NCBI RefSeq assembly: GCF_036826855.1
Contig: NZ_CP104578.1
Coordinates: 1,240,001 to 1,304,000, forward strand
Source of the DNA: Streptomyces sp. SJL17-4
Lineage (GTDB): Bacteria; Actinomycetota; Actinomycetes; Streptomycetales; Streptomycetaceae
Length of the DNA: 64,000 nucleotides
Reading direction: 5' to 3'
This document shows positions 53,303 to 62,399 of this stretch, piece by piece; position 1 is the stretch's first letter; the number at the start of each line of letters is the position of its first letter. The notes below the pieces were generated by a model, which was given only the letters and a program-made list of their open reading frames with translations, ran no database searches and was not told the origin of the DNA. The translations under genes were made by a program, and so were the position numbers.

Positions 53303-54238
53303 ATGTCCGAACGGACCACCGCGCAGTTACGGCATGCCCTCGCCGACCGCTGTCGCCGCATCACGGACTCCTCCGGTTTCGCGACAGGCGTTTTCGGTCT
53401 CATCGCGGCCAACGCCGTGCTGCTGGGCATCGAGACCTACCCGGGCATCGTGGCCGAGTGGCGACCTACCCTGCGGGCTGCGGAGCAGCTTTTCCTCGCT
53501 GCGTTCACCGCGGAGATACTGCTGCGTGCTGCCGCGCACGCCGACCGACCCAGGGACTTCTTCCGCGATCCGTGGAACGTGTTCGACCTTCTCGTCGTCA
53601 CGGTGGCGTTCCTGCCGTTCGCCCGCGAGAACGCCACCGTGCTGCGACTGTTCCGGCTCGCCAGGGTGCTGCGCGCGGCACGGTTCCTGCCCCAGTTGCG
53701 GATCGTGATCGTCGCCGTCGGCAAGAGTCTGCCCGGCACCCTCAGTTTTCTGCTGGTCGGCGCTCTACTGCTGTACATGTACGCGATGGTCGGCTGGGTC
53801 TTCTTCGCCGACGAAGACCCCGAACACTACGGCTCCCTCGGCCGCGCGGGCCTCACCCTTTTCCTGCTGATCACCCTGGACGGGCTGGGCGACGCGGTAC
53901 GCGCGGGCCTAGAAATATCGCGCTGGACCATCGTCTACTTCGCCTCCTTCGTCCTCCTCGGATCCTTCGTCCTGGTCAATCTCCTGATCGGGGTCGTCAT
54001 CAACTCGCTGCAAGAGGCGCGCGAACTCGAGTCGCCCGCCGACCGGAGACCTCCGCCGGCCGGAGATGACGCTTCACGGCTGCACGAACGAATCACCGCC
54101 GCCCGCAAGGCACTCGACGAACTGGAAGCCGAGTTGAGCGCCATGGCCCGTCCCGTGCCGGAAGAACCGACGGCGGTCTCCTCCCCGGCACGTCCGAGGG
54201 ATCACGAAAGCCGGGCAGGGGCATGGTCAAGCCGATGA
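53303..54238 (+). CDS. Voltage-gated-type ion channel (single domain)
   Basis: A 311-residue channel of the Ion_trans superfamily. Segments S1-S4 are clear; S4 has an arginine at about every third position (LRLFRLARVLRAARFL). After S5 comes the pore loop (TLFLLITLDGLGDAVRAGLE), then S6 (VYFASFVLLGSFVLVNLLIG) and an acidic helical C-terminus. The filter region TLDGLGD differs from the TLESW of bacterial sodium channels, so ion selectivity is uncertain. ATG 53303 is the first start before S1; the longer upstream frame is non-coding. Confidence 0.8.
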   Translation: MSERTTAQLRHALADRCRRITDSSGFATGVFGLIAANAVLLGIETYPGIVAEWRPTLRAAEQLFLAAFTAEILLRAAAHADRPRDFFRDPWNVFDLLVVTVAFLPFARENATVLRLFRLARVLRAARFLPQLRIVIVAVGKSLPGTLSFLLVGALLLYMYAMVGWVFFADEDPEHYGSLGRAGLTLFLLITLDGLGDAVRAGLEISRWTIVYFASFVLLGSFVLVNLLIGVVINSLQEARELESPADRRPPPAGDDASRLHERITAARKALDELEAELSAMARPVPEEPTAVSSPARPRDHESRAGAWSSR

Positions 54239-54374
54239 AGTCGGCTTACTCGGCGATGACCGGGCGGTGAATCCCTGGCCGACATCCCGCTGAGAGCGAC
54301 CATCTGTGCGAGGAACGCCCGGCGAAGTGATCTGTCCCAGCGTCATGGGCGCGGTCGCTCGAACGTCATGACGG

Positions 54375-54683
54375 CTACGCCGACGCCTCGCCGCCTCCCC
54401 GGGAGACGCGGGCTCCGCCGCCCGCGCGGACACGGTCGAGGACGGCAGCGTGCAGTTGCGCGAGACCACCAGGCGGCACGGGCATGGGGCTACCGGTCAA
54501 TGTGTACCACTCGTCAGCGCCCTTGTACTGGATCAGAACGACGGCTTGGCCGTCTGTAAGGGGTCCCGTGGCGACGGTGAGTTCGCCGGTGATGACGCCT
54601 ACTTCGTCGGTCATCGCACCGCCGGGGCCGGCCTTCACGTCGTCCAGGTGTGCGTCCGGGCCTGGGGTGGGAGTGTCGGTCAT
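54375..54683 (-). CDS. Small unknown protein coupled to the HNH nuclease gene
   Basis: A 102-residue acidic, soluble protein (GVITGELTVATGPLTDGQAV, LIQYKGADEWYTLTG). ATG 54683 overlaps the stop of the HNH nuclease gene (ATGA), so it is made from the same transcript. Its position is that of an immunity or accessory partner to the nuclease, but no sequence similarity supports this. Confidence 0.55.
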   Translation of the reverse strand: MTDTPTPGPDAHLDDVKAGPGGAMTDEVGVITGELTVATGPLTDGQAVVLIQYKGADEWYTLTGSPMPVPPGGLAQLHAAVLDRVRAGGGARVSRGGGEASA

Positions 54684-55402
54684 GAGGAGCAAGTGTCCAG
54701 CATCTGACCGAGCATGTCCTTCTCCGACGCGGTCACCGACAGCTCATACGTGGCCTTGACCGACGTCCAGGCCCGGGCGTAGGTGCACCAGTAGGTCTTC
54801 GAGGGCGGCTGCCACTCGTCGGGGCCCTGGTCGCCCTTGGAGCGGTTGGAGGCTGCCGAGACGGCGAGGAGCTGCGGGTGGGTCAGGTCGTTGGCGAACT
54901 CCTTGCGCTTGTCCTGGGTCCACTTGTTCGCCCCGGACCGCCAGGCGTTGGCCAGGGGCACGGTGTGGTCGATGTCCAGATCCGCGGCGTCCTTGAACGT
55001 TCGGTCGTCGTAGACGCTCGCCCAGGTTCCGGACACGGCACGGCACTCGGAGTCCCGCTGGACGTTCGCGCCGTCGCGATTCAGCACGGTCTCACGGGTG
55101 TTGCAATTCTCTCCCTGAGAGGCCCAGTGCGGGAATCGGTCACGGCTGTACCCGGACATGGAACCGTGCGGGGCGACCTCCAGACCTGCGAGCTCCGTAC
55201 GCGCCTGCTCGGCGGTCGGCACGCCGGGCAGCGTCCCGTCCGCCTCCGGAGCACCGCCGGCCGCGCCACTGCGCGTCGGCGAGGGCTTCGCGTCACCGCC
55301 GCTCGGGGACTTGGCATCGTCCTCCGCCGAGCACCCCGCCACCGCGATCAGGACCAGGGTCGCCGCCAAACTCGCTATTCCCACTCGCTTCTGACGTGCC
55401 AT
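54680..55402 (-). CDS. Exported HNH-family (DUF1524-like) nuclease
   Basis: A 240-residue predicted lipoprotein. The signal peptide (RVGIASLAATLVLIAVAGC) is followed by a Pro/Ser-rich spacer and the nuclease domain, with DIDHTVPLANAWRSGA (the DxDHxxP core), FANDLTHPQLLAVSAASNRS and KGDQGPDEW. Two pairs of cysteines probably form disulfides outside the cell. Such secreted HNH proteins are common in Streptomyces and likely degrade extracellular DNA. ATG 55402 gives the best signal peptide. Confidence 0.8.
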   Translation of the reverse strand: MARQKRVGIASLAATLVLIAVAGCSAEDDAKSPSGGDAKPSPTRSGAAGGAPEADGTLPGVPTAEQARTELAGLEVAPHGSMSGYSRDRFPHWASQGENCNTRETVLNRDGANVQRDSECRAVSGTWASVYDDRTFKDAADLDIDHTVPLANAWRSGANKWTQDKRKEFANDLTHPQLLAVSAASNRSKGDQGPDEWQPPSKTYWCTYARAWTSVKATYELSVTASEKDMLGQMLDTCSS

Positions 55403-55781
55403 GGCCTGATGCATTCCCTCCGAATGAGCCTGTACGCAAGGCAGCGTATCTGTTCGAACATGAGGTGCCGTCCGCCGCACTCGTCGACACCTGTCGGGTT
55501 TCCTCGTCGCTGCCAGCCTGACGGACTCATCCATCCCACCGTTGCCGGTTGAAGCCCGCGGGAAGCGAGCTGGGATCACCACATGGCCTTCGGCACGAGC
55601 GGTCGTGGCGTCGGGGCGCGGCAGCTCGCCCCGCGAACGGCGTCAGCCGACCACAGCCGGCGAGCCGGCCTCGTTGGTCACCGAGAAGACGAGCGGGCCG
55701 TATCGACACCGCCGCCTCCCTCGGCCTGCCTGGGTGAAGACGTGCGCGGTGCTCGCTCGTAGCCACGGGCTTGCCATGGGG

Positions 55782-57278
55782 TCATCCCAGCGCCTTGGCC
55801 TGCTCCGCGGGCGAAGATTCCGGGAGTGCTTGGAGCCGAACGACCTGGCTGCCTGCGACAGTGTGCCGCTCGGCCCAGGCGTGCAGGGCGGCACGGCACG
55901 CATGGTCGAGGTGGTGGACCCCTGAAAGGTCGAGGACGACCTGGCGGTCACGGGGCAGGGCCTCGAGGCTGTCCAGTATCTGAGGCAGCCGCAGGAAGTT
56001 CACCGTCCCGGCCAGCTGCACCCGTACCCCGCCGTCGCCTTCGTCGCTGTGCTCCATGCGTAGATGGGACGCCTCCCAGGCGGCCTTCGCCACCGACAGC
56101 ACAAGACCGATCAGTACGCCTTCGAACATGCCGACCACGACGATCGCCACCGCCGTCGCGAGGAGCACGAACGCCTCACCGCGATGCGTGCGCCAGAGCG
56201 TCACCACACCCCGGAACGGGATCAGTTTCCAGCCGGCGTGGACGAGAATCCCCGCGAGGGCCCCGAGCGGGATGTACGCGAGGACGGCCGGCAGCAGGAC
56301 CGCGAAGAGCAGCAGCCACACACCGTGCAGCACCCGGGACGCCTTCGTTCGGGCACCGGCCTCCACATTGGCCGAGCTGCGCACGATGACCGCCGTCAGC
56401 GGCAGGGCACCGAGCAGACCGCACACCGCGTTCCCCGCTCCCTGGGCGACGAGCTCCCTGTCGTAGTCAGTACGCGGACCGGTATGCAGCCGGTCGACGG
56501 CCGCCGCGCTGAACAGCGACTCCGCGGAGGCGATCAGCGCGAACGCCAGCGCCGTACCGAGCAGCGTCACGTCGACGAGGCCGGTAAAGGCGTCGCCACC
56601 GGGCAGCCGCACGGCATCCAGCACGCCACTCACCCGCACGGTGGCAACCGGGAGTTCGGCCACCGCGGTCACCAGGGCGGCCAGCAGGACCGCCACCAGA
56701 GCCCCAGGCACCGCTCGGATCCGGCTGGGCATCCTCCGCCACACCACGACCACGGCGACGGTCCCAACGGCGACGGCGAGAGAGACGAGGGAGGCAGTGG
56801 CCCCCGATGCCCCGGTCAGAGCGCCGGGCAGACCCGCCAGCTTGGCGAGCCCCCCATGGGGCGCCGTCACACCGGCCGCCGCGTAGAGCTGGCCCGCGAT
56901 GATCACGAGACCAATGCCCGCGAGCATGCCCTCGACGACGGACAAGGAGATCGCCCGGAACCAGCGCCCCCAGCGCAGGACACCCATGACGACTTGCAGG
57001 AGTCCTGCCAGCAGCACGACCAGTCCGAGGGCCGGCAGCCCCAGGGCGCGGACCGCCTCCGCCACCAGCACGGTCAGGCCGGCGGCCGGACCGGAGACCT
57101 GCAGACTGCTGCCGCGCATCACACCGGTGACGAGACCGCCGACGATGCCGGTGATCAGGCCGAGTTCGGCGGGGACGCCGGAGGCGACGGCCACCCCGAC
57201 ACAGAGGGGGAGCGCCACGAGGAAGACGACCAGTGAGGCGGCGAAGTCCTGCCGGACGCCGCGGAGGAAGAGTGGCAT
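55782..57278 (-). CDS. SulP-family anion transporter with STAS domain
   Basis: A 498-residue SulP transporter with about twelve membrane segments (FLVALPLCVGVAVASGVPAE, QVSGPAAGLTVLVAEAVRAL) and a C-terminal STAS domain (NFLRLPQILDSLEALPRDRQ, VVLDLSGVHHLDHACRAALH). SulP proteins carry sulfate, bicarbonate or other anions. The carbonic-anhydrase stub just upstream suggests bicarbonate. ATG 57278 follows AGGGGAA. Confidence 0.9.
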   Translation of the reverse strand: MPLFLRGVRQDFAASLVVFLVALPLCVGVAVASGVPAELGLITGIVGGLVTGVMRGSSLQVSGPAAGLTVLVAEAVRALGLPALGLVVLLAGLLQVVMGVLRWGRWFRAISLSVVEGMLAGIGLVIIAGQLYAAAGVTAPHGGLAKLAGLPGALTGASGATASLVSLAVAVGTVAVVVVWRRMPSRIRAVPGALVAVLLAALVTAVAELPVATVRVSGVLDAVRLPGGDAFTGLVDVTLLGTALAFALIASAESLFSAAAVDRLHTGPRTDYDRELVAQGAGNAVCGLLGALPLTAVIVRSSANVEAGARTKASRVLHGVWLLLFAVLLPAVLAYIPLGALAGILVHAGWKLIPFRGVVTLWRTHRGEAFVLLATAVAIVVVGMFEGVLIGLVLSVAKAAWEASHLRMEHSDEGDGGVRVQLAGTVNFLRLPQILDSLEALPRDRQVVLDLSGVHHLDHACRAALHAWAERHTVAGSQVVRLQALPESSPAEQAKALG

Positions 57279-57299
57279 GTGTGTTCCCCTCAGAGGGTC

Positions 57300-57430
57300 T
57301 AGACGGAGCGGGCTCACGGGCCGCGTCCCGGACGTCGGAACACGTGATGAGCAAGTCGACCGCGGGCGGGACGCCCTCAGGAACCAGCCCGAACCGGTGT
57401 CCCTCGTCGATGAGGCGCGGCATGAATGAC
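57300..57430 (-). pseudogene. 5' remnant of a beta-carbonic anhydrase gene
   Basis: About 40 codons upstream of the SulP gene encode MPRLIDEGHRF and then LLITCSDVR, which match the N-terminal region of beta-carbonic anhydrases up to the first zinc motif CSDxR. The rest of the enzyme is missing and the frame runs on into the SulP region in a non-coding phase. Carbonic anhydrase and SulP genes are often neighbours or fused, so this is probably a deletion remnant. The match is short and needs a search. Confidence 0.5.
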
Positions 57431-58341
57431 ATCTCCTGGCAGGCCGCGACGGCGCGTCGGGCCGACGGCCCTGTCAGCGGCGAAGCGGCGAGTCTGCGAA
57501 GGCTTCGGTGCTGGGGCTGCGCCATACATGCGTGAGGTGACAGTCAGCCGGAGGGGCTGCGACGGCTCGACGTCAGCGGCCCTGGCAAGGTGCGCGGCAG
57601 CCCACCGGCATGGCCTGAGGTCAGGTCGCGCCTGGCGGGGCGGCCGGATTCCCGGTCCGTAGCGCGGGCCATCGCTTCGGATCCCTCTGCGACGCCCCAA
57701 AGCCTGCTTGCTGCAGTCCGATTGGCCGTGAATCCGCAACGACGCTCCCCGTCCGCACGCCAGCAGGCCGTGCGCGAAGGCGGGAGTGAAGGTGTCACTT
57801 CGAGACGAAGGTATGCGGTCGGCCGACATGGCGAGCACCTCTCTCCCCCAGGGGCGCACAAGGCCATCACAGTTCACAAAAGAGAGTTCAAGAGAAGGTC
57901 AATGCACAGTAATACGCCACGGTGCTTCGTCGTTCGGAACGACACATGGGAAGGAAGGATTCGCGACTGGATCCGGCTGCAAGATGACGCGATCACTCAC
58001 ACGATTGGCGCACAGCGTTGCCGGCGCGCCGATAGTTCAATCCGCGTGCGCCCTCGGCCGCCGGACTGCGCCCCCCAGACCCTCGCCCACGCTCACTGGG
58101 GAGCACATCGCGAAGAGGGTCGGCCAGGTGGCCTGGGCGTCTCGAATGAGACCGGCCGGTCATGGCGACCGTGTGAGCAGCGAGCAGCTCGGGCGATGCA
58201 CACCTCGGCGAAGGCGGCGGCGGTCGCGTACGGCCCGATGAGAGACCTCTCCGCGATCTCTGCTCTTCCGATGTCGACATACCAGCGGCTGCGGCGAGTA
58301 CCCCAAGGTCCGTCCAAGGCGGCGGAACATAGCAGCAAATC
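57431..58341. other. About 900 bp without a convincing gene
   Basis: Frames on both strands are open but none has a ribosome-binding site, a domain or normal codon bias. One stretch near 58100 (HIAKRVGQVAWAS) faintly recalls a helix-turn-helix regulator and may be a remnant. Base composition is lower in G+C than the neighbourhood around 57,870-57,990. The region may hold the control area for excision. Confidence 0.5.
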
Positions 58342-58360
58342 CCCGGTTAGGTAAACCGGG
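58342..58360. repeat. CCGGTT palindrome, copy 3
   Basis: CCCGGTT-AGGTA-AACCGGG followed by AATTCTGCGG, about 160 bp upstream of the excisionase-like gene. No T-run. Resembles copies at 13314 and 30690, including the bases to one side. Confidence 0.55.
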
Positions 58361-58521
58361 AATTCTGCGGAGTATTACTTCACGTAGCGCGTCAGGGCGC
58401 CGATGGGCCGCAACGCGCGCAGACATGCAGTTCGTTCTCCGTTCGCGAACGATCCCGTCTGCCGCTGGACTGTCGCGCCGATCCGTTTAGTGTTCCGTAC
58501 TCCCCGGAGATCAATCCCACC

Positions 58522-58827
58522 TTGCCCTTCCAGCCCGTAGCCTCCACCCACCTACGACACTCCGACCAGCAGCCCCCAACGCCACCCGCGCCGGAATGCG
58601 GCCTGGCCAACGGTCACGCCCCCCTCCTCACGAGCACTTGGTACTCGACCAAGGACCTCGCAGCTCGCATTCAGGTCGATGCGTCGACACTACGCCGGTG
58701 GCGAACTGCTCGACCGCCACAAGGACCGCCCTTCATCCACATGTCCGAGCGCGTCGTCGTATACAGCGCGGCCGACGTCGAGGAATGGCTCCGCAGCCGC
58801 CGCGTCACCCCAGCCAGGAAGGCTTGA
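58522..58827 (+). CDS. Excisionase-like helix-turn-helix protein
   Basis: A protein of up to 101 residues, starting at TTG 58522 or slightly later. The MerR/AlpA-type helix-turn-helix (WYSTKDLAARIQVDASTLRR, then VVVYSAADVEEWLRSRR) is typical of excisionases encoded next to actinobacterial integrases. It directs the integrase towards excision by bending the attachment DNA. Its TGA overlaps the ATG of the integrase gene, so both come from one message. Confidence 0.75.
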   Translation: MPFQPVASTHLRHSDQQPPTPPAPECGLANGHAPLLTSTWYSTKDLAARIQVDASTLRRWRTARPPQGPPFIHMSERVVVYSAADVEEWLRSRRVTPARKA

Positions 58828-60044
58828 TGCCCCGAATAGAAACCGTCCCCATCGGCGTTCGGATCTCGACCGACGTGGAGTACAGACCCAGCAGGGCCAA
58901 TCCGTACCGGGCCCGTGTCCGCTGGTTCGATCCCGAGACCAAGCGCCGCATGTCGCTGTCCGAGGCCAAGCAGGACGAGGATGAGGCCAACGCGTGGATC
59001 GACGCCGTCGTCGAAGCCGCAGCCGCCGGACTCGACCCTTCGCTCGCCACCATCAATCTCGCTGCCTACGGCGAAGCGAACATGGAACTCGCCCTCCGCG
59101 GCCTCGAACTGAAAACACGCGACCCGTACCTGTCGGGCTGGCGCCTGCGGGTGGTACCGACCCTGGGGCACCTGCCGGTTCGGATGATCACCAACGGCGC
59201 GGTCGACCGCACCGTCCAGAACTGGATCACCGACGACCTCGGCCGCTCCACAGTCAAGAACACCCTCGCCGTCCTGGTCCGCGTCATGGAACAGGCGGTC
59301 AGGGACGGCATCATCCAGATCAACCCAGCCCGCGTGACCGGCTGGCAGAAGCTCTACAAGCAGGTTGAAGACGAGCTCCTCAACCCCCGCGCGCTCGCCC
59401 TGCCCGACTGGGAGACGCTCGTCGAGCTAGCCGGTGCGCTCGTCGACGCCTCGCACGGCGAGTACCGAGGCTGGGGCGAGGTGGTCCTCTTCGCCGCGTG
59501 CACCGCCGCACGCATCGGCGAGGTCTCCGGCTGCCGAGTCGGCGACATCGACACCACCAACTGGATCTGGACCGTCCGCCGCCAGACGACTCCGGCCCCC
59601 GGCGGTCTCGTCGACAAGGGCACGAAGGGCAAACGAGCCCGCCAGGTCCCGATCATCGAAGAGATCCGCCCGCTCGTCGCCCAGCGTGTCCTCGCCGCCG
59701 GCCCCGATCCCAACGCCCGGCTGTTCACCGGACCGCGCGGCGGCCGCATCACCACCGCTGTGCTGCGCGACGCCACCCACTGGGACACCGTCGTCACCAA
59801 GCTCGGCTACGAGCACCTGCGCCGCCACGACCTCCGGCACACGGGACTCACGTGGTTCGCCGACGCCGGTGTCCAGGTGCACGTCCTGCGCAAGATCGCC
59901 GGCCACGGCTCGCTCACCACGACCCAGCGGTACCTGCACCCTGACACGCACAAGATCACCGCCGCTGGCGCAGCACTCTCAGCGCACCTCAGCGTGCTGC
60001 GCGCCCCGCGGTCCCTGCCGAGCCCGATCGTCGTCGTCCGCTGA
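58827..60044 (+). CDS. int: Tyrosine recombinase (integrase)
   Basis: A 405-residue phage-type integrase. Residues 1-190 hold the arm-binding and core-binding parts; the catalytic domain has R229 (TAARIGEVSG), H334-x-x-R337 (HDLRH), H360 (AGHGSL) and the nucleophile Y369 (TTQRYLHPD). ATG 58827 overlaps the excisionase stop; the longer frame upstream is not coding. It ends about 100 bp from the tRNA-Pro gene, its presumed target, and should integrate and excise the element there. Confidence 0.9.
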   Translation: MPRIETVPIGVRISTDVEYRPSRANPYRARVRWFDPETKRRMSLSEAKQDEDEANAWIDAVVEAAAAGLDPSLATINLAAYGEANMELALRGLELKTRDPYLSGWRLRVVPTLGHLPVRMITNGAVDRTVQNWITDDLGRSTVKNTLAVLVRVMEQAVRDGIIQINPARVTGWQKLYKQVEDELLNPRALALPDWETLVELAGALVDASHGEYRGWGEVVLFAACTAARIGEVSGCRVGDIDTTNWIWTVRRQTTPAPGGLVDKGTKGKRARQVPIIEEIRPLVAQRVLAAGPDPNARLFTGPRGGRITTAVLRDATHWDTVVTKLGYEHLRRHDLRHTGLTWFADAGVQVHVLRKIAGHGSLTTTQRYLHPDTHKITAAGAALSAHLSVLRAPRSLPSPIVVVR

Positions 60045-60089
60045 CGGTCAAGGCGGGGTTGGTCCCCAAGTGGTCCCCAAGAACGATCA

Positions 60090-60123
60090 AGGGGCCGTTT
60101 CAGATTGCTCTGAAACGGCCCCT
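60090..60123. terminator. Terminator between integrase and tRNA-Pro
   Basis: A perfect 14-bp stem (AGGGGCCGTTTCAG / CTGAAACGGCCCCT) with a 6-base loop. It can stop transcripts from the integrase on one side and from the tRNA on the other. Confidence 0.75.
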
Positions 60124-60142
60124 GACCTGCGACTCTTTCGAG

Positions 60143-60216
<74 letters not shown>

Positions 60217-60474
60217 ATGCGCGTCTCCTCGGGGTTTCCCCCGCGTCGGCGTGCAGGGAAAACATTACCTCACTCCGGACGGTGGGTTGACGCACGGGCG
60301 GTCACCGCGCCGCAGGTGGTGGCCTGGGATGTTGCTTCGGCGAGGGTGACGGCCGAGCCCGGCGCGCGAGGGCGAGGCCCGGGCGGGCGCGGGCGCGGTC
60401 CGGGCGCGTGGGCGAGGTCCGGGCGGGCCCGGGGCTCCGTGCGGTGTCGATCGCCCCGGGGCGACAATGGACGG

Positions 60475-61134
60475 GTGAACCGGACAGCGAGTGATCGTGG
60501 CAGGGATCGCGACGAGGAGGGGCGGGCCCGTAGCGCGCGTCCTCGCGACGGGCTCGGCCGGCCGCTGCCGTACGGCGCCGAAGGCGTGCCCCGGCAGCCC
60601 GAGGGCGTCGTCCGCACTCCCGAGGAGACCCTGCGCGAGGCGCAGCGGTTGCTGGACGCCGGGATGCCCTTCCATGCGCACGAGGTCTTCGAGGACGCCT
60701 GGAAGTCCGGCCCCGAGTCGGAGCGCGACCTGTGGCAGGGCCTCGCGCAGCTCGCCGTGGGCCTGACGCACGTCGCCCGGGGCAACACGGCGGGCGGGGC
60801 GCGGCTGCTGCGCCGCGGCGCCGACCGCCTCGCGGGCGGGCAGGGGAGCGCGGAGTCCGCCGCCCATGGGATCGACGCCGACGGACTCGTGGCGTGGGCG
60901 CGGGAGTTGGCCGATAGGGCCGCCGAGGGCCGCCGCCGTGCCGCAGGGCCGGACGCGGCCGGAGCCGACGACCCGGCCGACGCCGAAGCCGTCGACGCGG
61001 AACCGCCCGTCGCGGAACCCGCCGTCGCCGAACCCCCCGGCGCCGAACCCCCTGTCGCCGAACCCCCCGTCACCCACCCGCCCGTCGTCGACGCCGCCTC
61101 CGAGGCGCCTCGGCTGCTGCTGGACCGGGCCTGA
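60475..61134 (+). CDS. DUF309-family protein with repetitive tail
   Basis: A 219-residue protein. The central part has the DUF309 signature (LLDAGMPFHAHEVFEDAWKS, DLWQGLAQLAVGLTHVARGN), a helical, probably metal-binding fold of unknown function. The last 60 residues are Pro/Ala/Glu-rich with repeats of AEPPV and PVAEP type. GTG 60475 is chosen because the DNA before it is low-complexity and G/C-rich. First chromosomal gene beyond the tRNA. Confidence 0.8.
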   Translation: MNRTASDRGRDRDEEGRARSARPRDGLGRPLPYGAEGVPRQPEGVVRTPEETLREAQRLLDAGMPFHAHEVFEDAWKSGPESERDLWQGLAQLAVGLTHVARGNTAGGARLLRRGADRLAGGQGSAESAAHGIDADGLVAWARELADRAAEGRRRAAGPDAAGADDPADAEAVDAEPPVAEPAVAEPPGAEPPVAEPPVTHPPVVDAASEAPRLLLDRA

Positions 61135-61137
61135 GGG

Positions 61138-61569
61138 TTACGCCCCCGCTCCCGGGTCCAGTTCCCGCAGCAGGACCGACGTGTGGCTCACCGACGGGTC
61201 CTTGGCCGCCGTCAGGAGGGTGACCGTCTCCTTCGCCGCGAGGGTCCTCAGCCGGTCGAGGGCCGCCGCGGCCTCGGGGGCTTCGAGTTCGGCCTCGTAG
61301 CGCCGACGGAACTCCTCGTACTCGCCCTCGGTTCCGTGGTACCAGCGGCGGAGTTCCGTCGACGGCGTGAGCGCCTTGGGCCATTCGTCGATGCGGGCGT
61401 CGGTCTTGGCGAGTCCGCGCGGCCAGAGCCGGTCGACGAGGACCCGCACGCCGTCGTCCGGCGAGGGGGTCTCGTAGATCCGCCGGACGCGGACACGGCC
61501 ACGGTGGCCGGGTTGGGCCGGGCGGGCCGGCTTCGCGGACTCTGAGGGCTGCGTGGGCTCTGCGGGCAT
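61138..61569 (-). CDS. DUF488-family protein
   Basis: A 143-residue protein of the DUF488/MarR-associated family (VRRIYETPSPDDGVRVLVDR, LWPRGLAKTDARIDEWPKAL, LLTAAKDPSVSHTSVLLREL). These small proteins have a Rossmann-like fold and unknown role. ATG 61569 is preferred to 61602, which overlaps the regulator's stop codon. The 3' end nearly touches that of the DUF309 gene. Confidence 0.85.
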   Translation of the reverse strand: MPAEPTQPSESAKPARPAQPGHRGRVRVRRIYETPSPDDGVRVLVDRLWPRGLAKTDARIDEWPKALTPSTELRRWYHGTEGEYEEFRRRYEAELEAPEAAAALDRLRTLAAKETVTLLTAAKDPSVSHTSVLLRELDPGAGA

Positions 61570-61598
61570 GGCTCCAGCCTGACGGACCGGCCCGCGGC

Positions 61599-62249
61599 TC
61601 ACCCCTCGACGCGCAGCGCCGGAAGAAGGACGGCGTCGACGAAGGTCCGCATGGTCGAGACGTCCGTGAAGCGGTCCTCGAAGAGCCGCTCGATGCGGAG
61701 CATGCCCAGGAAGCAGGGGGCGACGAAGCCGATCGCCGGGTTGTCGGCATCGATCTCGCCCCGCGCGACCGCGCGCGCCACGACCGCGTCGATCGCCGCG
61801 ACCTCGGGGGCGATGACGGTCTCGCGGAGTGCGGCGCGCAGATCGGGGTGCTGGATGAAGGCCTGGGCGACGGCCTCCATGAGTTCGGCGTCGCGCTCGC
61901 GGTGGGACGCGGCGATACGGCCCGCCTCGCGCAGGTCACCGGCGAGGGTTCCGGTGTCGATGCCGGTGAAGACGGTGCAGCGGCGCCGGGCGAGCGCGGC
62001 GGTGACGAGCTGCGGCTTCGTGCCCCACTGCCGGTAGAGGGTGGCCTTGCCGCACTTGGTGCGGGCCGCGACGCCCTCCATGGTCACCGAGTCGTACCCG
62101 CCCTCACGCAGGAGGCAGAGCACGGCGTCGTACAGCTCCGTCTCGCGCTCCGGCGTGATCTTGCTGCGGCGGGCGGCGGCGGTGGCGGCCTCTGTGGACG
62201 CCGACATGGACGCTGACGTGGACGCTGACGTGGACGCTGACGTGGACAT
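61599..62249 (-). CDS. TetR-family regulator
   Basis: A 216-residue TetR repressor. A Ser/Thr/Ala repeat (STSASTSAS type, encoded by a 12-bp tandem repeat at about 62210-62250) precedes the helix-turn-helix (ELYDAVLCLLREGGYDSVTM, EGVAARTKCGKATLYRQWGT). The ligand domain is helical. ATG 62249 follows GGGAGGGAT. The three half-sites in the intergenic region to the divergent PAP2 gene are its likely operator. Confidence 0.9.
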   Translation of the reverse strand: MSTSASTSASTSASMSASTEAATAAARRSKITPERETELYDAVLCLLREGGYDSVTMEGVAARTKCGKATLYRQWGTKPQLVTAALARRRCTVFTGIDTGTLAGDLREAGRIAASHRERDAELMEAVAQAFIQHPDLRAALRETVIAPEVAAIDAVVARAVARGEIDADNPAIGFVAPCFLGMLRIERLFEDRFTDVSTMRTFVDAVLLPALRVEG

Positions 62250-62302
62250 CGATCCCTCCCGGACACCTCTGTCTCTGCACATACGAGAGTAGGGGGTGCA
62301 CA

Positions 62303-62340
62303 ATCGAGACGCAAACGTATCGAGACGCTTGCGTCTCGAT
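62303..62340. promoter_or_regulatory. Probable TetR operator
   Basis: ATCGAGACGC-TT-GCGTCTCGAT (62319-62340), a perfect palindrome with 10-base arms, plus a third direct half-site ATCGAGACGC at 62303. It lies between the divergent TetR and PAP2 genes. Confidence 0.8.
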
Positions 62341-62399
62341 GAAATCGGATCTAGGCTCACTCCGTTTACTGGCGATTTGACTGATTAGAGGGCCGCGCG

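Noticed and set aside
57590..58354. Rightward frame of 254 codons between SulP and the excisionase-like gene
   Set aside because: No start with a ribosome-binding site, unusual amino-acid composition and no domain. Treated as non-coding.
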